Origin: JAJDAH01 sp964487605
GTDB taxonomy: Bacteria; Myxococcota_A; Polyangia; Polyangiales; Polyangiaceae
Direction: 5' to 3'
NCBI GenBank assembly: GCA_964487605.1
Contig: CAZARU010000001.1
Location: 62,001-126,000 of the forward strand
Length of the DNA stretch: 64,000 bases
The notes beneath the pieces were generated by a model. The model searched no databases, had not been told where the DNA came from, and saw only the letters and a list, made by a program, of their open reading frames with translations. The position numbers and the translations under genes are program-made. Of the stretch, positions 17,724-26,016 are shown piece by piece (within the stretch, counting starts at the first letter, position 1; each line of letters starts with the position of its first letter).

Positions 17724-18779
17724 GTGGGGCTCCGGTTCGGCGGTACGCTTTCGGCGGTGCGCGCCCCGTTTGTCGCCTTGATGGTCGCCGCGTGTGGCGC
17801 GGCGCTCCCGTCCAGGGTGACGCCAGCGACGCCGCCGCGCCCGGATGCTCCTCCGCCGCGCACGGCGAGCGCAGCGCTGCCGGCGCTCACGGACGCGGAG
17901 CGCGCCTACCGCGCGGAGCTCGAGCGGCACGTCCAGGCGCTCTCGGTGCAGATGGGGGAACGGAACACCACCGAGAAGTGGAACCTCGCGACGGCGGCCG
18001 ACTACATCGCGGGCGAGTTCGAGAAGGCCGGCTACGAGATCGGAAGGCAGGGATACGCCGTGGGTGAAACGGTCTCCCAGAACCTCGCCGTGGACGTGCG
18101 TGGCGGGATCCGCGGAGAGGAGATCGTCCTGGTGGGCGCGCACTACGACTCGGCCGTGGGCACCCCGGGAGCGAACGACAACGCGAGCGGGACCGCCGCG
18201 CTGCTCTCACTCGCCGCGACGTATCGCGAGAAGCGGCCGCTGCGGCGGGTGCGCTTCGTGGCCTTCGCGAACGAGGAGGCGCCGCACTTCCAGACGCCCA
18301 CCATGGGGTCGCTGGTGTACGCCCGCGAGGCGGCTGGTCGCGGCGAGCGCATCGTCATGGCCTTGAGCCTCGAGACCATCGGCTACTACTCGGACGAACC
18401 CGGCAGCCAGAAGTACCCCGACGGGCTCGCGGCGCGGTTCCCCGACGTGGGGAACTTCGTGGCGGTGGTCGGCAGTTCGGAGATGGCGGTGCACGTCGAG
18501 AGGGTCGCGGCCGCGTTCCGCGCGAGCGCGTCGATCCCGGCCGAGGCCGCCGCGTTGCCGGCCGATCTGCCCGGCGTTGCCTGGTCCGACCACTGGTCCT
18601 TCTGGCAGATGGGCTTTCCGGCGCTGATGATCACCGACACCGCGCCCTTCCGTTACCCGCACTATCACCAGCCCACGGACACCGCCGACCGCCTCGACTA
18701 CGACCGCATGGCGCGCGTCGTGGCCGGTGTCGAAGCTGTCATCGACGTCCTCGCGGGGACGAGCACCCCCGAGCCGTGA
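17724..18779 (+). CDS. M28-family metallopeptidase, probable lipoprotein
   Basis: The zinc aminopeptidase domain is clear. AHYDS and GANDNASG supply the first His and the bridging Asp, FANEEAPHF has the catalytic Glu and a metal Glu, LETIGYYS follows, and PHYHQPTDT supplies the last His. The N-terminus is a hydrophobic stretch ending LMVAAC, suggesting a lipoprotein. The start is uncertain: GTG at 17724 gives a 24-residue signal and lies after an AAAAGG sequence, while GTG at 17757 gives a very short one. The product is about 351 residues. It likely trims peptides outside the cytoplasm. Its stop overlaps the next start (GTGA). Confidence 0.83.
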   Translation: MGLRFGGTLSAVRAPFVALMVAACGAALPSRVTPATPPRPDAPPPRTASAALPALTDAERAYRAELERHVQALSVQMGERNTTEKWNLATAADYIAGEFEKAGYEIGRQGYAVGETVSQNLAVDVRGGIRGEEIVLVGAHYDSAVGTPGANDNASGTAALLSLAATYREKRPLRRVRFVAFANEEAPHFQTPTMGSLVYAREAAGRGERIVMALSLETIGYYSDEPGSQKYPDGLAARFPDVGNFVAVVGSSEMAVHVERVAAAFRASASIPAEAAALPADLPGVAWSDHWSFWQMGFPALMITDTAPFRYPHYHQPTDTADRLDYDRMARVVAGVEAVIDVLAGTSTPEP

Positions 18780-20005
18780 GCGACGGCGTCGATCGCGACT
18801 GGCCGCTCTTCGAGGCGTGGCCGCGCCTCGCGGGGAAGGTCCCGCGCGTACCCCTCGGGGAGTTTCCCACGCCGGTGCAGTCGCTCGACGCCGTGGCGCG
18901 CGAGGTGGGGTGCGCCACCGGACGCGCCTGGGTCAAGCGCGACGACGTCAGTTCGCCGCGTTACGGGGGCAACAAGGTGCGCGTCCTCGAGGTGCTCTTC
19001 GGGGACGCGGTCCGGCGCGGCGCGACGCACATCTACACGACGGGCGCGTACGGTTCGAACCACGCCGTCGCCATGCTGCTGCACGCGCCGGTCGCGTCGC
19101 TCGAGAGCGGCGTGGTGCTCTTCGCCCAGCCGCCCTCCTTCGCGGCGCTCGAGAACCTTCGCGTGACGCTCACGTGTCGCCCCGTGGTGCACTCGCTGCC
19201 GCACTGGTCGCTGCTGCCGCTCGGAGTCTTCCTGGCACGACGCGCGGCGCGCCGGCGCGGGGATCGCCCGTACGTCATGATGCCCGGCGGTGCGACGCCC
19301 CTCGGCGCTCTGGGCTACGTCTCCGCAGCGTTCGAGCTGGCGGCGCAGGTTCGCGCAGGCGCGCTCCCGGTGCCCCGCACCATCGTCGTCGGCGTGGGTT
19401 CCACCTGCACGACGGCGGGGCTCCTCGTGGGGACGCTCCTGGCCGCGCGACGCGGCTTCGGGTTCGTCGGCTCCGGCAGCCTGTCCGCTCCGCCGAGAAT
19501 CGTCAGCGCGCGCGTCACGCCGTGGCCCGTGACGAGTCGCTCGATGATCCTGCGGCTCGCGGTCCGCACCGCCCGCAAGCTCGCGGATCTGGCCGAGGAC
19601 GATTCTCTGGCGCTCGGTCGTGACGAGCTCGGGGCGCAGCTCGAGGTCGAGGGACGGTTTCTCGGCAGAGGCTACGGGTACCCGACGCCGAGCGGGCTCG
19701 AAGCGCTCTCGGCGTGGCACGCCGCGGGCGCGCACGAGCTGGACACGACCTACAGCGCGAAGAGCGCGGCGGCCGTGGTCGCCCGCATGAAGGACGGCGC
19801 GCCCGGTCCCATCCTCTTCTGGTCGACGAAGAGCACCGCGCCGCTCCCCGATCCCGATCCCGCCGCGCTCGCCGCGGCACCGGGACGCCTGCGCCGCTGG
19901 ATGGACGGCGCCGAGCGCGGCATCGAGCGCGGCCTCTTGCCCGGACCCACGCCGTGGGATCAGCGCGCGCGCGTGGGATCCTCGAAGCCCAGCTCCGCCA
20001 GGTAG
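18776..20005 (+). CDS. PLP enzyme of the ACC deaminase/D-cysteine desulfhydrase family
   Basis: The 409-residue product has the fold-type II PLP signature. The Schiff-base lysine lies in PRYGGNKVRVLE within VKRDDVSSPRYGGNK, and an AYGSNHA loop like that of ACC deaminases follows. A Gly-rich phosphate-binding region (VVGVGSTCTTAGLLVG) comes later. Family members deaminate 1-aminocyclopropane-1-carboxylate or desulfhydrate D-cysteine; substrate choice cannot be read here. The chain is about 60-70 residues longer than typical members. Its final 46 nt overlap the oppositely oriented ferritin-like gene. The start overlaps the peptidase stop by four bases, so the two are translationally coupled. 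Confidence 0.82.
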   Translation: MSDGVDRDWPLFEAWPRLAGKVPRVPLGEFPTPVQSLDAVAREVGCATGRAWVKRDDVSSPRYGGNKVRVLEVLFGDAVRRGATHIYTTGAYGSNHAVAMLLHAPVASLESGVVLFAQPPSFAALENLRVTLTCRPVVHSLPHWSLLPLGVFLARRAARRRGDRPYVMMPGGATPLGALGYVSAAFELAAQVRAGALPVPRTIVVGVGSTCTTAGLLVGTLLAARRGFGFVGSGSLSAPPRIVSARVTPWPVTSRSMILRLAVRTARKLADLAEDDSLALGRDELGAQLEVEGRFLGRGYGYPTPSGLEALSAWHAAGAHELDTTYSAKSAAAVVARMKDGAPGPILFWSTKSTAPLPDPDPAALAAAPGRLRRWMDGAERGIERGLLPGPTPWDQRARVGSSKPSSAR

Positions 20006-20856
20006 ACGTGCTCGAGCCGCGAGCGGCTCCGGGCGAACTGGCTGCGCACGAACAAGAGGACGCCGGTCAGCATGGCCCACGCACGCCGGAGCGCTCCGGG
20101 GCGCTCCCGGGGGACGAAGCCCAGGCTCTGACCCTGGCGGTAGACGCGACCCCTGACGTACGACAGGAACCCGTCGAGGTGCGACAGCACCGGATGGCCG
20201 GCGGCGCGCGACCGGAAGGCCCTCACCAGGAACGGCAGCACCGCCATCTGCAGCTCGAGCAGGCCGTAGAACGGCGTCCGAAGCCAGGGTTGTTCGCCCA
20301 GCAATCGGCGCGTCTCCTTCTCACCCCACGCGACGTGCTCCTCTTCCTCCCGGCACACGACGCGGAGCTTCTTCTTGATGCCGCCGATGCGTGGATCCTG
20401 ATCGGGGAGCGTCTGGAGCAGCAGGTCCTTGAAGATGTCGAGCACCATGCCCTCGCCGAGCGCGTGCTCCATCAGGACCTTCAGGGGGTAGTAGTCGTTG
20501 TGGGCCGAGAGCAAGCGCACGGACCAGTGAGCGCGAACGGGATTCATCCCGAGGGTCTTGAAGATCTCCGCGAAGAGCTGGAGGTGTCCGAGCTCTTGCT
20601 TGGCCTGCCGCAGGTAGAACCTGGCCGCCTCGAGGGTGCGCGCGGCGTAGAGTGACCGCCCGCAGTACACGCCAGTGGCTTCGCCGTACAGCGCCTGCGA
20701 GAGAATGAAGCAGACGATCTCGCGGTCCGACGGGTTGTCGAGGTCGAACGTCGCTCCGCGGAAGTCGTACTCGTCCTCGGGCCCGTGGGACGCGAGGCTC
20801 ACGGGGACGATGGCTCGCGAGGCCGGCCGTGCCCCGTCTTCCGCGGCGATCACCAC
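19960..20856 (-). CDS. Ferritin-like diiron protein A
   Basis: The 298-residue helical protein has a complete diiron ligand set in the usual order. A Glu lies in LYGEATG, E-L-G-H (ExxH) in the second helix, a Glu in HALGEGM, and E-E-E-H (ExxH) in the fourth. It resembles ferritin-like oxygenases or hydroxylases rather than iron-storage ferritin. There is a hydrophobic C-terminal segment (LTGVLLFVRSQF). It lies 43 bp downstream of the HxsB-like gene on the same strand, so it is probably co-transcribed and functionally tied to it. Substrate unknown. Confidence 0.78.
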   Translation of the reverse strand: MVIAAEDGARPASRAIVPVSLASHGPEDEYDFRGATFDLDNPSDREIVCFILSQALYGEATGVYCGRSLYAARTLEAARFYLRQAKQELGHLQLFAEIFKTLGMNPVRAHWSVRLLSAHNDYYPLKVLMEHALGEGMVLDIFKDLLLQTLPDQDPRIGGIKKKLRVVCREEEEHVAWGEKETRRLLGEQPWLRTPFYGLLELQMAVLPFLVRAFRSRAAGHPVLSHLDGFLSYVRGRVYRQGQSLGFVPRERPGALRRAWAMLTGVLLFVRSQFARSRSRLEHVYLAELGFEDPTRAR

Positions 20857-20899
20857 GCGCGAAGCCTAGCACGGCGCAGGCGAGCGCCCCGCCGACGGG

Positions 20900-22396
20900 T
20901 CAGCTCGCGGCAGCGGCCTGCAGGAAGTGGGAGCGCTCCCGAACCGTCGTCCAGCGGCGGAACGCCTCGAGGGTGGCAGCGTCGTTCGCCGCGAGCTTCT
21001 CGAACAGGTAGTCCTGGATCCCCTTGTGCACGGCGCAGATGCCGCTCTCGCGCATCCGTCCCTGAATGGAGCCTTGCTTCACGTAGCTGTCCTCGGGCTT
21101 GGCGCCGCAGTACGGAATGTAGGTGCAGTTCACGCAGTCCGGCTGCCCGTCCAGGTTCGACGCCACGAGCAGCGCGCGCACGGTCTCGTGGGTGACCAGC
21201 TCGCGATAGCTCGCCGTGCTCACGTGGCCGATCTTGAACGTGTCGTCCCCCTGCGCGTCGAGCATTCGCCCCTCGTCGCTCGTGAAGATGTTGCCGTCGT
21301 AGTTGTAGGTGAGCTGACCGATGCCCGCGCCGCCCGGGCTCCGGATGTCCAGGAAATTGGGATCCACGCCGGTGAGGATCTTCGTCAGGAAGATGCTCGC
21401 GAAGCGCTCGAGAACCTGCGTGCCCTTCGCGTTGAGCTCCAGGATGTAGTCCACCGCCTCCCGATAGAAGTCCAGGTAGCGGCGGCGCTCGTACTCTATG
21501 GTCGAGAACGTCCGCCCGGCGAAGCCGAACGGGTCAACCGGCCGCAGGAAGATCGAGCGGCAGCCCAGGTTCACGTAGGTGTCGATGATTTCCTTGGGCA
21601 TGTCGAGCGCCGCGCGTGTCGTCGTGAGCAGCGCCTCCACGTGATAGAGGATGGGGTCGAGTCCTAGCTTCACGTAGCGCTCGTTGACGCGCTCGATGCC
21701 CTTGGCGGCGAGCTGGTACGAGTTGCCGCCCGCGAGGATGCGCTGCTTGTTGTGCAGCTTCTCCGGGCCGTCCACGCTGGTGCAGATCTGGACCTTGTTC
21801 TCCACCAGGTAGTCGAGCTTGTCGTCGGTCAGCAGCGACAGGTTGCTCACCAGCGTGAACTCGAGCTCCTTCCCGTAGGCGCGGTTGCGCTCGTTGGCGT
21901 ACTGGATGACGTGTTTCATCACCGGGAAGTTCACCAGGGGTTCCCCGCCCTGAAACTCGATGGTCAGGCGCGGCGCCGTGCTGCGGAACACGATGTCGAC
22001 GGCCTTCTCCGCCGTCTCCTTCGACATGTCCGTGTCCACCTGGTCCATGTCCGCGCGGCTGGCGTGGCAGTACACGCAGGTCTCGTTGCACCGCAGCGTG
22101 ACGACCAGGATGTGGAGGATGGGGCCCCAGTCCAGGAACCGTCGTCGCTGGTGCAGCCGCTCCGACACTCGCGCGAGATCGAGCTTGTCGTTCAAAAAGC
22201 CGCGTTCGCCCAGGCGCCGCTCCAGGTCGGGGCCCATCTCCCCGCGCACGAGCCCGGTCATCTCGTCCGGGCTGACGAACGTCCAGTCGCCGAAGTGGCT
22301 CGTGAGCAGCACCTGCTCGCCAATGGGGCGGAATCTGAGCGGGACGAGGCGGCCTGGGCTCTTGGGGCGCGTACCGAGGTTCCGGAGCAGTTGCAT
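20900..22396 (-). CDS. Radical SAM protein, HxsB-like (His-Xaa-Ser system maturase family)
   Basis: The 498-residue product, read from the ATG at 22396, has an N-terminal region RFRPIGEQVLLTSHFGDWTF typical of HxsB. The radical SAM cluster motif is C103-x3-C107-x2-C110 in LRCNETCVYCHASR. A FQGGEPLVNF motif and a SVDGPEKLHNKQR block follow. A C-terminal cysteine cluster (C421, C424, C430, C454) looks SPASM-like and should bind further Fe-S clusters. HxsB normally acts with HxsC, HxsD and substrate HxsA to modify His-Xaa-Ser repeat proteins. None of those is in the window. Instead, diiron proteins lie on both sides. The frame extends upstream, but into the divergent gene, so the longer reading is rejected. 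Confidence 0.85.
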   Translation of the reverse strand: MQLLRNLGTRPKSPGRLVPLRFRPIGEQVLLTSHFGDWTFVSPDEMTGLVRGEMGPDLERRLGERGFLNDKLDLARVSERLHQRRRFLDWGPILHILVVTLRCNETCVYCHASRADMDQVDTDMSKETAEKAVDIVFRSTAPRLTIEFQGGEPLVNFPVMKHVIQYANERNRAYGKELEFTLVSNLSLLTDDKLDYLVENKVQICTSVDGPEKLHNKQRILAGGNSYQLAAKGIERVNERYVKLGLDPILYHVEALLTTTRAALDMPKEIIDTYVNLGCRSIFLRPVDPFGFAGRTFSTIEYERRRYLDFYREAVDYILELNAKGTQVLERFASIFLTKILTGVDPNFLDIRSPGGAGIGQLTYNYDGNIFTSDEGRMLDAQGDDTFKIGHVSTASYRELVTHETVRALLVASNLDGQPDCVNCTYIPYCGAKPEDSYVKQGSIQGRMRESGICAVHKGIQDYLFEKLAANDAATLEAFRRWTTVRERSHFLQAAAAS

Positions 22397-22489
22397 GGGC
22401 TCATCATGCCTCCATACGGCGGCCAAAGCAGCGTGTATTTCCCCTGCTCGGTACCCGCGGCCGGGTCCCCGCGCTAGGTTCGGCGCGCC

Positions 22490-23494
22490 ATGGCCCGTTC
22501 CCCCGTGCTCCCGTACCAGATGTTCGACGTCGCGCGCGATGCCGACGAGGCGCGCCGCTTCGATCGCATGGAATCGATCTACCACCGCGGACAAGCGCTC
22601 GTGTGGAACGGCAAGGAGGTGCTCGACGCGCTGTGGGCGAAGCACGGCGGCTCCGGCCTCCACCCCGATCGCCTGGCTCCCGCGCGGCGCATCCTGGGAT
22701 CGGTCATGTGGGGTGAGCTCGCGGCGTGGAAGATCGCCGCGCAGCTCGCCGACGACCTGGAGCCCCTGGAAGCGCGCATGGCGGCGACCAGTCAGTCCCA
22801 CGACGAGGCGCGGCACTTCTACGTGCTGCACGACTACCTGGTCCGGGCGACCGGGGATTTCCCGCGAGAGAGCGGGAAGGCCACCGAGCGGCTCCTGGTG
22901 GCCACACTCACGGCGAACACGACGGCGAAGAAGATCCTCGGCATGCAGCTGCAGCTCGAGACCATGGCGCTGACCATCTTCCACGCCCTGCGCGAGTCCA
23001 ACGTCTGCCCCGTCCTGACGGAGCTTCTGGTGTATTACGAGAAGGACGAGGCCCGACACGTCGGGCTGGGGCTTCAGCTCCTGCCGACCCTGATGCGCCG
23101 CATGTCGATACGCGAGCGCGTAGAGTTCACCGCGTTCTCGTTCAAGGTCGCGACCTTCGCCATTGCGTCCCTCAAGGCAAACGAGGCGGATCTGCGCGCC
23201 CTGGGCGTCGATCCTCGGCGCGTGGCGGTGCTCGGAAAGAGCAAGAACATGGTCGCGTTCAACCAGCTCTGGGACATCGCGCCGAACCAGCGGAGCGACG
23301 TCGCCGAACGCGTCGGCCATGCCATCGACGCGCTGGCCGAGGCGCTCTGGCCCCTGGATCCTCACGCTCCCGTGTCGCAGAAGGCGCGCCGCATCCTCGA
23401 CACGTTCCGCGAGGGCTACGCCACGGTGGACACGACGCTCGAACCCGACGTCCGCTCCGCGCCGGAAGCACCCCGGCCCAGCGCATCCGCCTGA
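22490..23494 (+). CDS. Ferritin-like diiron protein B
   Basis: The 334-residue helical protein carries two D-E-A-R-H motifs (SHDEARHFYVL and EKDEARHVGLG), each an ExxH diiron half-site. The partner glutamates are in MWGELAAW and LQLETMAL. The layout resembles ribonucleotide reductase R2-like or DUF455-type ferritin-like oxygenases. It is clearly a different lineage from the diiron protein on the other side of the HxsB-like gene. It is divergent from that gene with 93 bp between starts, so shared control is plausible. It may provide an oxidative step on the same substrate; that is inference. Confidence 0.78.
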   Translation: MARSPVLPYQMFDVARDADEARRFDRMESIYHRGQALVWNGKEVLDALWAKHGGSGLHPDRLAPARRILGSVMWGELAAWKIAAQLADDLEPLEARMAATSQSHDEARHFYVLHDYLVRATGDFPRESGKATERLLVATLTANTTAKKILGMQLQLETMALTIFHALRESNVCPVLTELLVYYEKDEARHVGLGLQLLPTLMRRMSIRERVEFTAFSFKVATFAIASLKANEADLRALGVDPRRVAVLGKSKNMVAFNQLWDIAPNQRSDVAERVGHAIDALAEALWPLDPHAPVSQKARRILDTFREGYATVDTTLEPDVRSAPEAPRPSASA

Positions 23495-23500
23495 CGCCGC

Positions 23501-23959
23501 TCACCCGAGCACGCGGGCGCCGAGCCCGGCCAGGACGCCTGCGACCAGGTCGTCGAGCATGATCCCGAGGCCCGCCGGCTGGGCTCGCTCCGCCGCGCGC
23601 ACCGGACCGGGCTTGACGATGTCGAAAGCGCGGAAGAGCCCCCACGCGAGGAGCTCGGCCCCGAGCCCCCGATTCCGCACGAGCGCCATCGCCAGGAGCG
23701 CGCCGGCCACCTCGTCGATGACGACGAGCTGTGGATCCTCCACGCCTTCTTCGCGCGCCACCTCGTTCGACGCCCAGATCCCGACCGCGGTGACACCCGC
23801 GATCGCCGCCCACTGCACGGGCACGGGCATCACCCGCAGCACCAGGTGCACCGGGAGCGCGCCGAGGGATCCGACCGTCCCGGGCGCGACCGGGGACAGC
23901 CCACAGCCGAACCACGTCGCGAGGGTCCTGGCCGTGCTGCGCCGCATGGTCCGCGGCAC
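23501..23959 (-). CDS. pgpA: Phosphatidylglycerophosphatase A
   Basis: The 152-residue product has the PgpA signature. LATWFGCGLSPVAPGTVGS at the N-terminus, DPQLVVIDEVAGALLA in the middle and FDIVKPGPVRAAERA near the end hold the conserved residues. The C-terminal GIMLDDLVAGVLAG completes the family pattern. It dephosphorylates phosphatidylglycerophosphate to phosphatidylglycerol in the inner membrane. Length is normal. It ends 6 bp from the convergent diiron protein gene, so a link to that locus is not implied. Confidence 0.92.
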   Translation of the reverse strand: MPRTMRRSTARTLATWFGCGLSPVAPGTVGSLGALPVHLVLRVMPVPVQWAAIAGVTAVGIWASNEVAREEGVEDPQLVVIDEVAGALLAMALVRNRGLGAELLAWGLFRAFDIVKPGPVRAAERAQPAGLGIMLDDLVAGVLAGLGARVLG

Positions 23960-24108
23960 GATAGCAGCCCGCGGCGGGGCCCCGCCCGGACTCCGCCGCC
24001 GGGCGCCGGCCTGGCAACCTGGATTACCCCATGATTGCAGCGCCTTGAGTCGGTGACTTCGCCCGCGCGGGAGCCCCCGGCACCTTGCCCGCCAGAGGAC
24101 GCTGCCCT

Positions 24109-24140
24109 AACTAGCGGTCATCAACTGACTGGTGGTCATC
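24109..24140. promoter_or_regulatory. Probable TetR operator upstream of the efflux operon
   Basis: TGACTGGTGGTCA (24126-24138) is an inverted repeat TGAC-N5-GTCA, the layout of many TetR/AcrR operators. It is embedded in two direct 14-bp copies, 24109-24122 and 24127-24140, that match at 11 of 14 positions and are offset by 18 bp. The element ends 2 bp before the tetR ATG. Bound repressor would therefore block transcription, and perhaps translation, of tetR-MFP-RND. Confidence 0.6.
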
Positions 24141-24142
24141 CC

Positions 24143-24802
24143 ATGGGCGTGGCGGAGCGGCGACAGCGCGAGAAGGAAGAGCGGCGAACGGCGATCCTGG
24201 ACGCCGCCGAGGGCGTGTTCCTCGAGAAGGGGATCGTGGCGGCCACGATGGACGAGATCGCCGCGCGCGCCGAGGTCTCCAAGGGTGCGCTCTACCTGCA
24301 CTTCGCGAGCAAGGACGACCTGTTCCTCGGCATCGCGATCCGAACGCTCCGTGCGGCCGTGGTGCGAACGGAGCGCGCCGCCGCGCACGCGGGGTCGGGC
24401 ATCGAGCGGCTTCGGACCACGATGACGGCGTACGGCGAGTTCGCGGAGGACCAGCGAGACCGCTTTTTCGTCTCGATGAGCTGGCTGTCGTCGCAGTACG
24501 TCGTCAGCGGCGACTCCCCGCAGTTCGAGGAGTATCGCGCGCTCATCGCCCGGCTCTTCGGCATCGCGGTGACCGTCATTGCGGCGGGGCAGTCCGACGG
24601 GACCGTCCGCACGGACGTGGCCGCGCCGGACCTGGCGCTGCGGCTGTGGGGGGGCATGTTCGGTGTGCTGCTGTTGCGGCTGCGAACCCAGGAGGTCATC
24701 CGTCGCCTGCCCGCGGGAGCGAGCCTGGGCGAGGCGGTGACGGGCTACGTGGAGCTCGCGCTTCGCGGCTGCCGCCCGACCGCAGCCGGGGAGGCGTCGT
24801 GA
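24143..24802 (+). CDS. TetR/AcrR-family transcriptional repressor
   Basis: This is a 219-residue protein. The N-terminal helix-turn-helix is typical: RRTAILDAAEGVFLEKG, then MDEIAARAEVSKGALYLHFASKDDLF. The C-terminal ligand and dimer domain is variable, as expected. The ATG at 24143 is chosen because the domain starts there; the upstream frame is unrelated sequence. GGTGG eight bases before the ATG can serve as ribosome-binding site and is part of the operator. It overlaps the membrane-fusion gene by four bases (GTGA). It probably represses its own efflux operon and is released by a pump substrate. Confidence 0.9.
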   Translation: MGVAERRQREKEERRTAILDAAEGVFLEKGIVAATMDEIAARAEVSKGALYLHFASKDDLFLGIAIRTLRAAVVRTERAAAHAGSGIERLRTTMTAYGEFAEDQRDRFFVSMSWLSSQYVVSGDSPQFEEYRALIARLFGIAVTVIAAGQSDGTVRTDVAAPDLALRLWGGMFGVLLLRLRTQEVIRRLPAGASLGEAVTGYVELALRGCRPTAAGEAS

Positions 24803-26016
24803 GCGTGTCCGCACCCCGCAGGCTGGCGCGCCTGCTCGCGCCCCTCGCCGTCGTCGCCGTCGGGGTCGTCGCCCTGGTGGTGTTCGTCAAGACCAAGCCC
24901 GCGCCGGCCAAGCGGGCGCGTCCCGCCACGACGCAGCTCGTGGAGCTCGCGGTGGCGACGTCGAGCGAGCAGCAGCTCCGCGTGCGGGCCCAGGGGACCG
25001 TGGTACCCGCGCGCGAGATCGTGATCCAGCCCGAGGTCTCGGGTCGCATCGTGGAGCACAGCCCCGAGCTGGTCCCCGGCGGCCTGCTGAAGAAGGGATC
25101 CGTGGCGATTCGAATCGACGCGCGGGAGTATTCGCTCGCGGCACGACAGCAGAGCGCCAGCGTGGACCGAGCTCGACTGGACCTGGAGCTCGAGCGAAGT
25201 CGCGCGAGCATCGCCGAGCGCGAGTGGGCGATCATCGACGAGGATCGCCACGCGACGCCCGAGGGCCGCGAGCTGGCGCTGCGCAAGCCGCAGCTCCACG
25301 TCGCCAAGGCCAACGTCGCCTCCGCCGAGAGCGCCTTGGCCACGGCGCGGCTGAGGGTGGGGAGGACGCGCATCGCCGTCCCGTTCAACGCGCTGGTCGT
25401 GAGCGAGTCCATCGACGTCGGACAGATGGTCTCGCCGCAGACGCCGCTCGCCCGCCTGGTCGGCACCGATCACTTCTGGGTCCAGGTGAGCATCCCCATG
25501 GACCACCTCGGCGTGGTGTCGGTGCCGGGCATCGGTGGCGCGAAGGAGGGATCCGCCGTCACGATCACCCAGGAAATCGGTGGCAAGCGCGTGGAGCGCT
25601 CGGGGAGCGTGGCGCGGCTGCTCGGTGACGTCGATCCCGTGGGGCGCCTCGCGCGGCTCGTCATCGAGATCACCGACCCCCTCGGGCTCGCCGCCGGTCG
25701 TGAGGGTGATCCGGCGGTGCCCATGCTGCTCGGGTCGTACGTCACGGTGTCGATCGAGGGGCGGACCCTGGAGCAGGTCGTGGAGATCCCCCGGACCGGG
25801 CTCCGCGAGGGCGACAGGGTCTTCGTCTACGAGGACGGCAAGCTCCGCATTCGCGACGTCGCCATCGCGTGGCGGCGGCCGACCACCGTGCTCCTGCGGG
25901 GCGGCGTGAAGGGAGGCGAGCGGGTCGTCGTCAGCCGCGTCGCCACGCCGGTGGAGGGCATGCCGCTCCGCACCGCCGAGGCCACGGCCGCGCCGGGCGC
26001 GCTGGGTCAGCGATGA
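24799..26016 (+). CDS. RND efflux periplasmic adaptor (membrane fusion protein)
   Basis: The 405-residue product has one N-terminal membrane helix (about residues 8-32), then the MFP architecture. A barrel-sandwich/lipoyl half (TVVPAREIVIQPEVSGRIVE) comes first. A coiled-coil hairpin follows at about residues 115-185, then the second lipoyl half (GRTRIAVPFNALVVSESIDVG), a beta-barrel and a membrane-proximal domain. It bridges the inner-membrane pump to an outer-membrane channel. The GTG start has a strong GGGGAGG five bases upstream, which is inside tetR. Its stop overlaps the RND gene (ATGA). Confidence 0.92.
   Translation: MSVSAPRRLARLLAPLAVVAVGVVALVVFVKTKPAPAKRARPATTQLVELAVATSSEQQLRVRAQGTVVPAREIVIQPEVSGRIVEHSPELVPGGLLKKGSVAIRIDAREYSLAARQQSASVDRARLDLELERSRASIAEREWAIIDEDRHATPEGRELALRKPQLHVAKANVASAESALATARLRVGRTRIAVPFNALVVSESIDVGQMVSPQTPLARLVGTDHFWVQVSIPMDHLGVVSVPGIGGAKEGSAVTITQEIGGKRVERSGSVARLLGDVDPVGRLARLVIEITDPLGLAAGREGDPAVPMLLGSYVTVSIEGRTLEQVVEIPRTGLREGDRVFVYEDGKLRIRDVAIAWRRPTTVLLRGGVKGGERVVVSRVATPVEGMPLRTAEATAAPGALGQR

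Noticed and set aside
20900..23365. Upstream extension of the radical SAM frame to 23365
   Set aside because: The extra 320 codons are antisense to diiron protein B. The HxsB-type N-terminus starts at 22396.
23973..23986. 14-bp palindrome GGCGGGGCCCCGCC upstream of pgpA as operator or terminator
   Set aside because: It is GC-only and has no loop. No regulator is implied and such palindromes arise by composition here.
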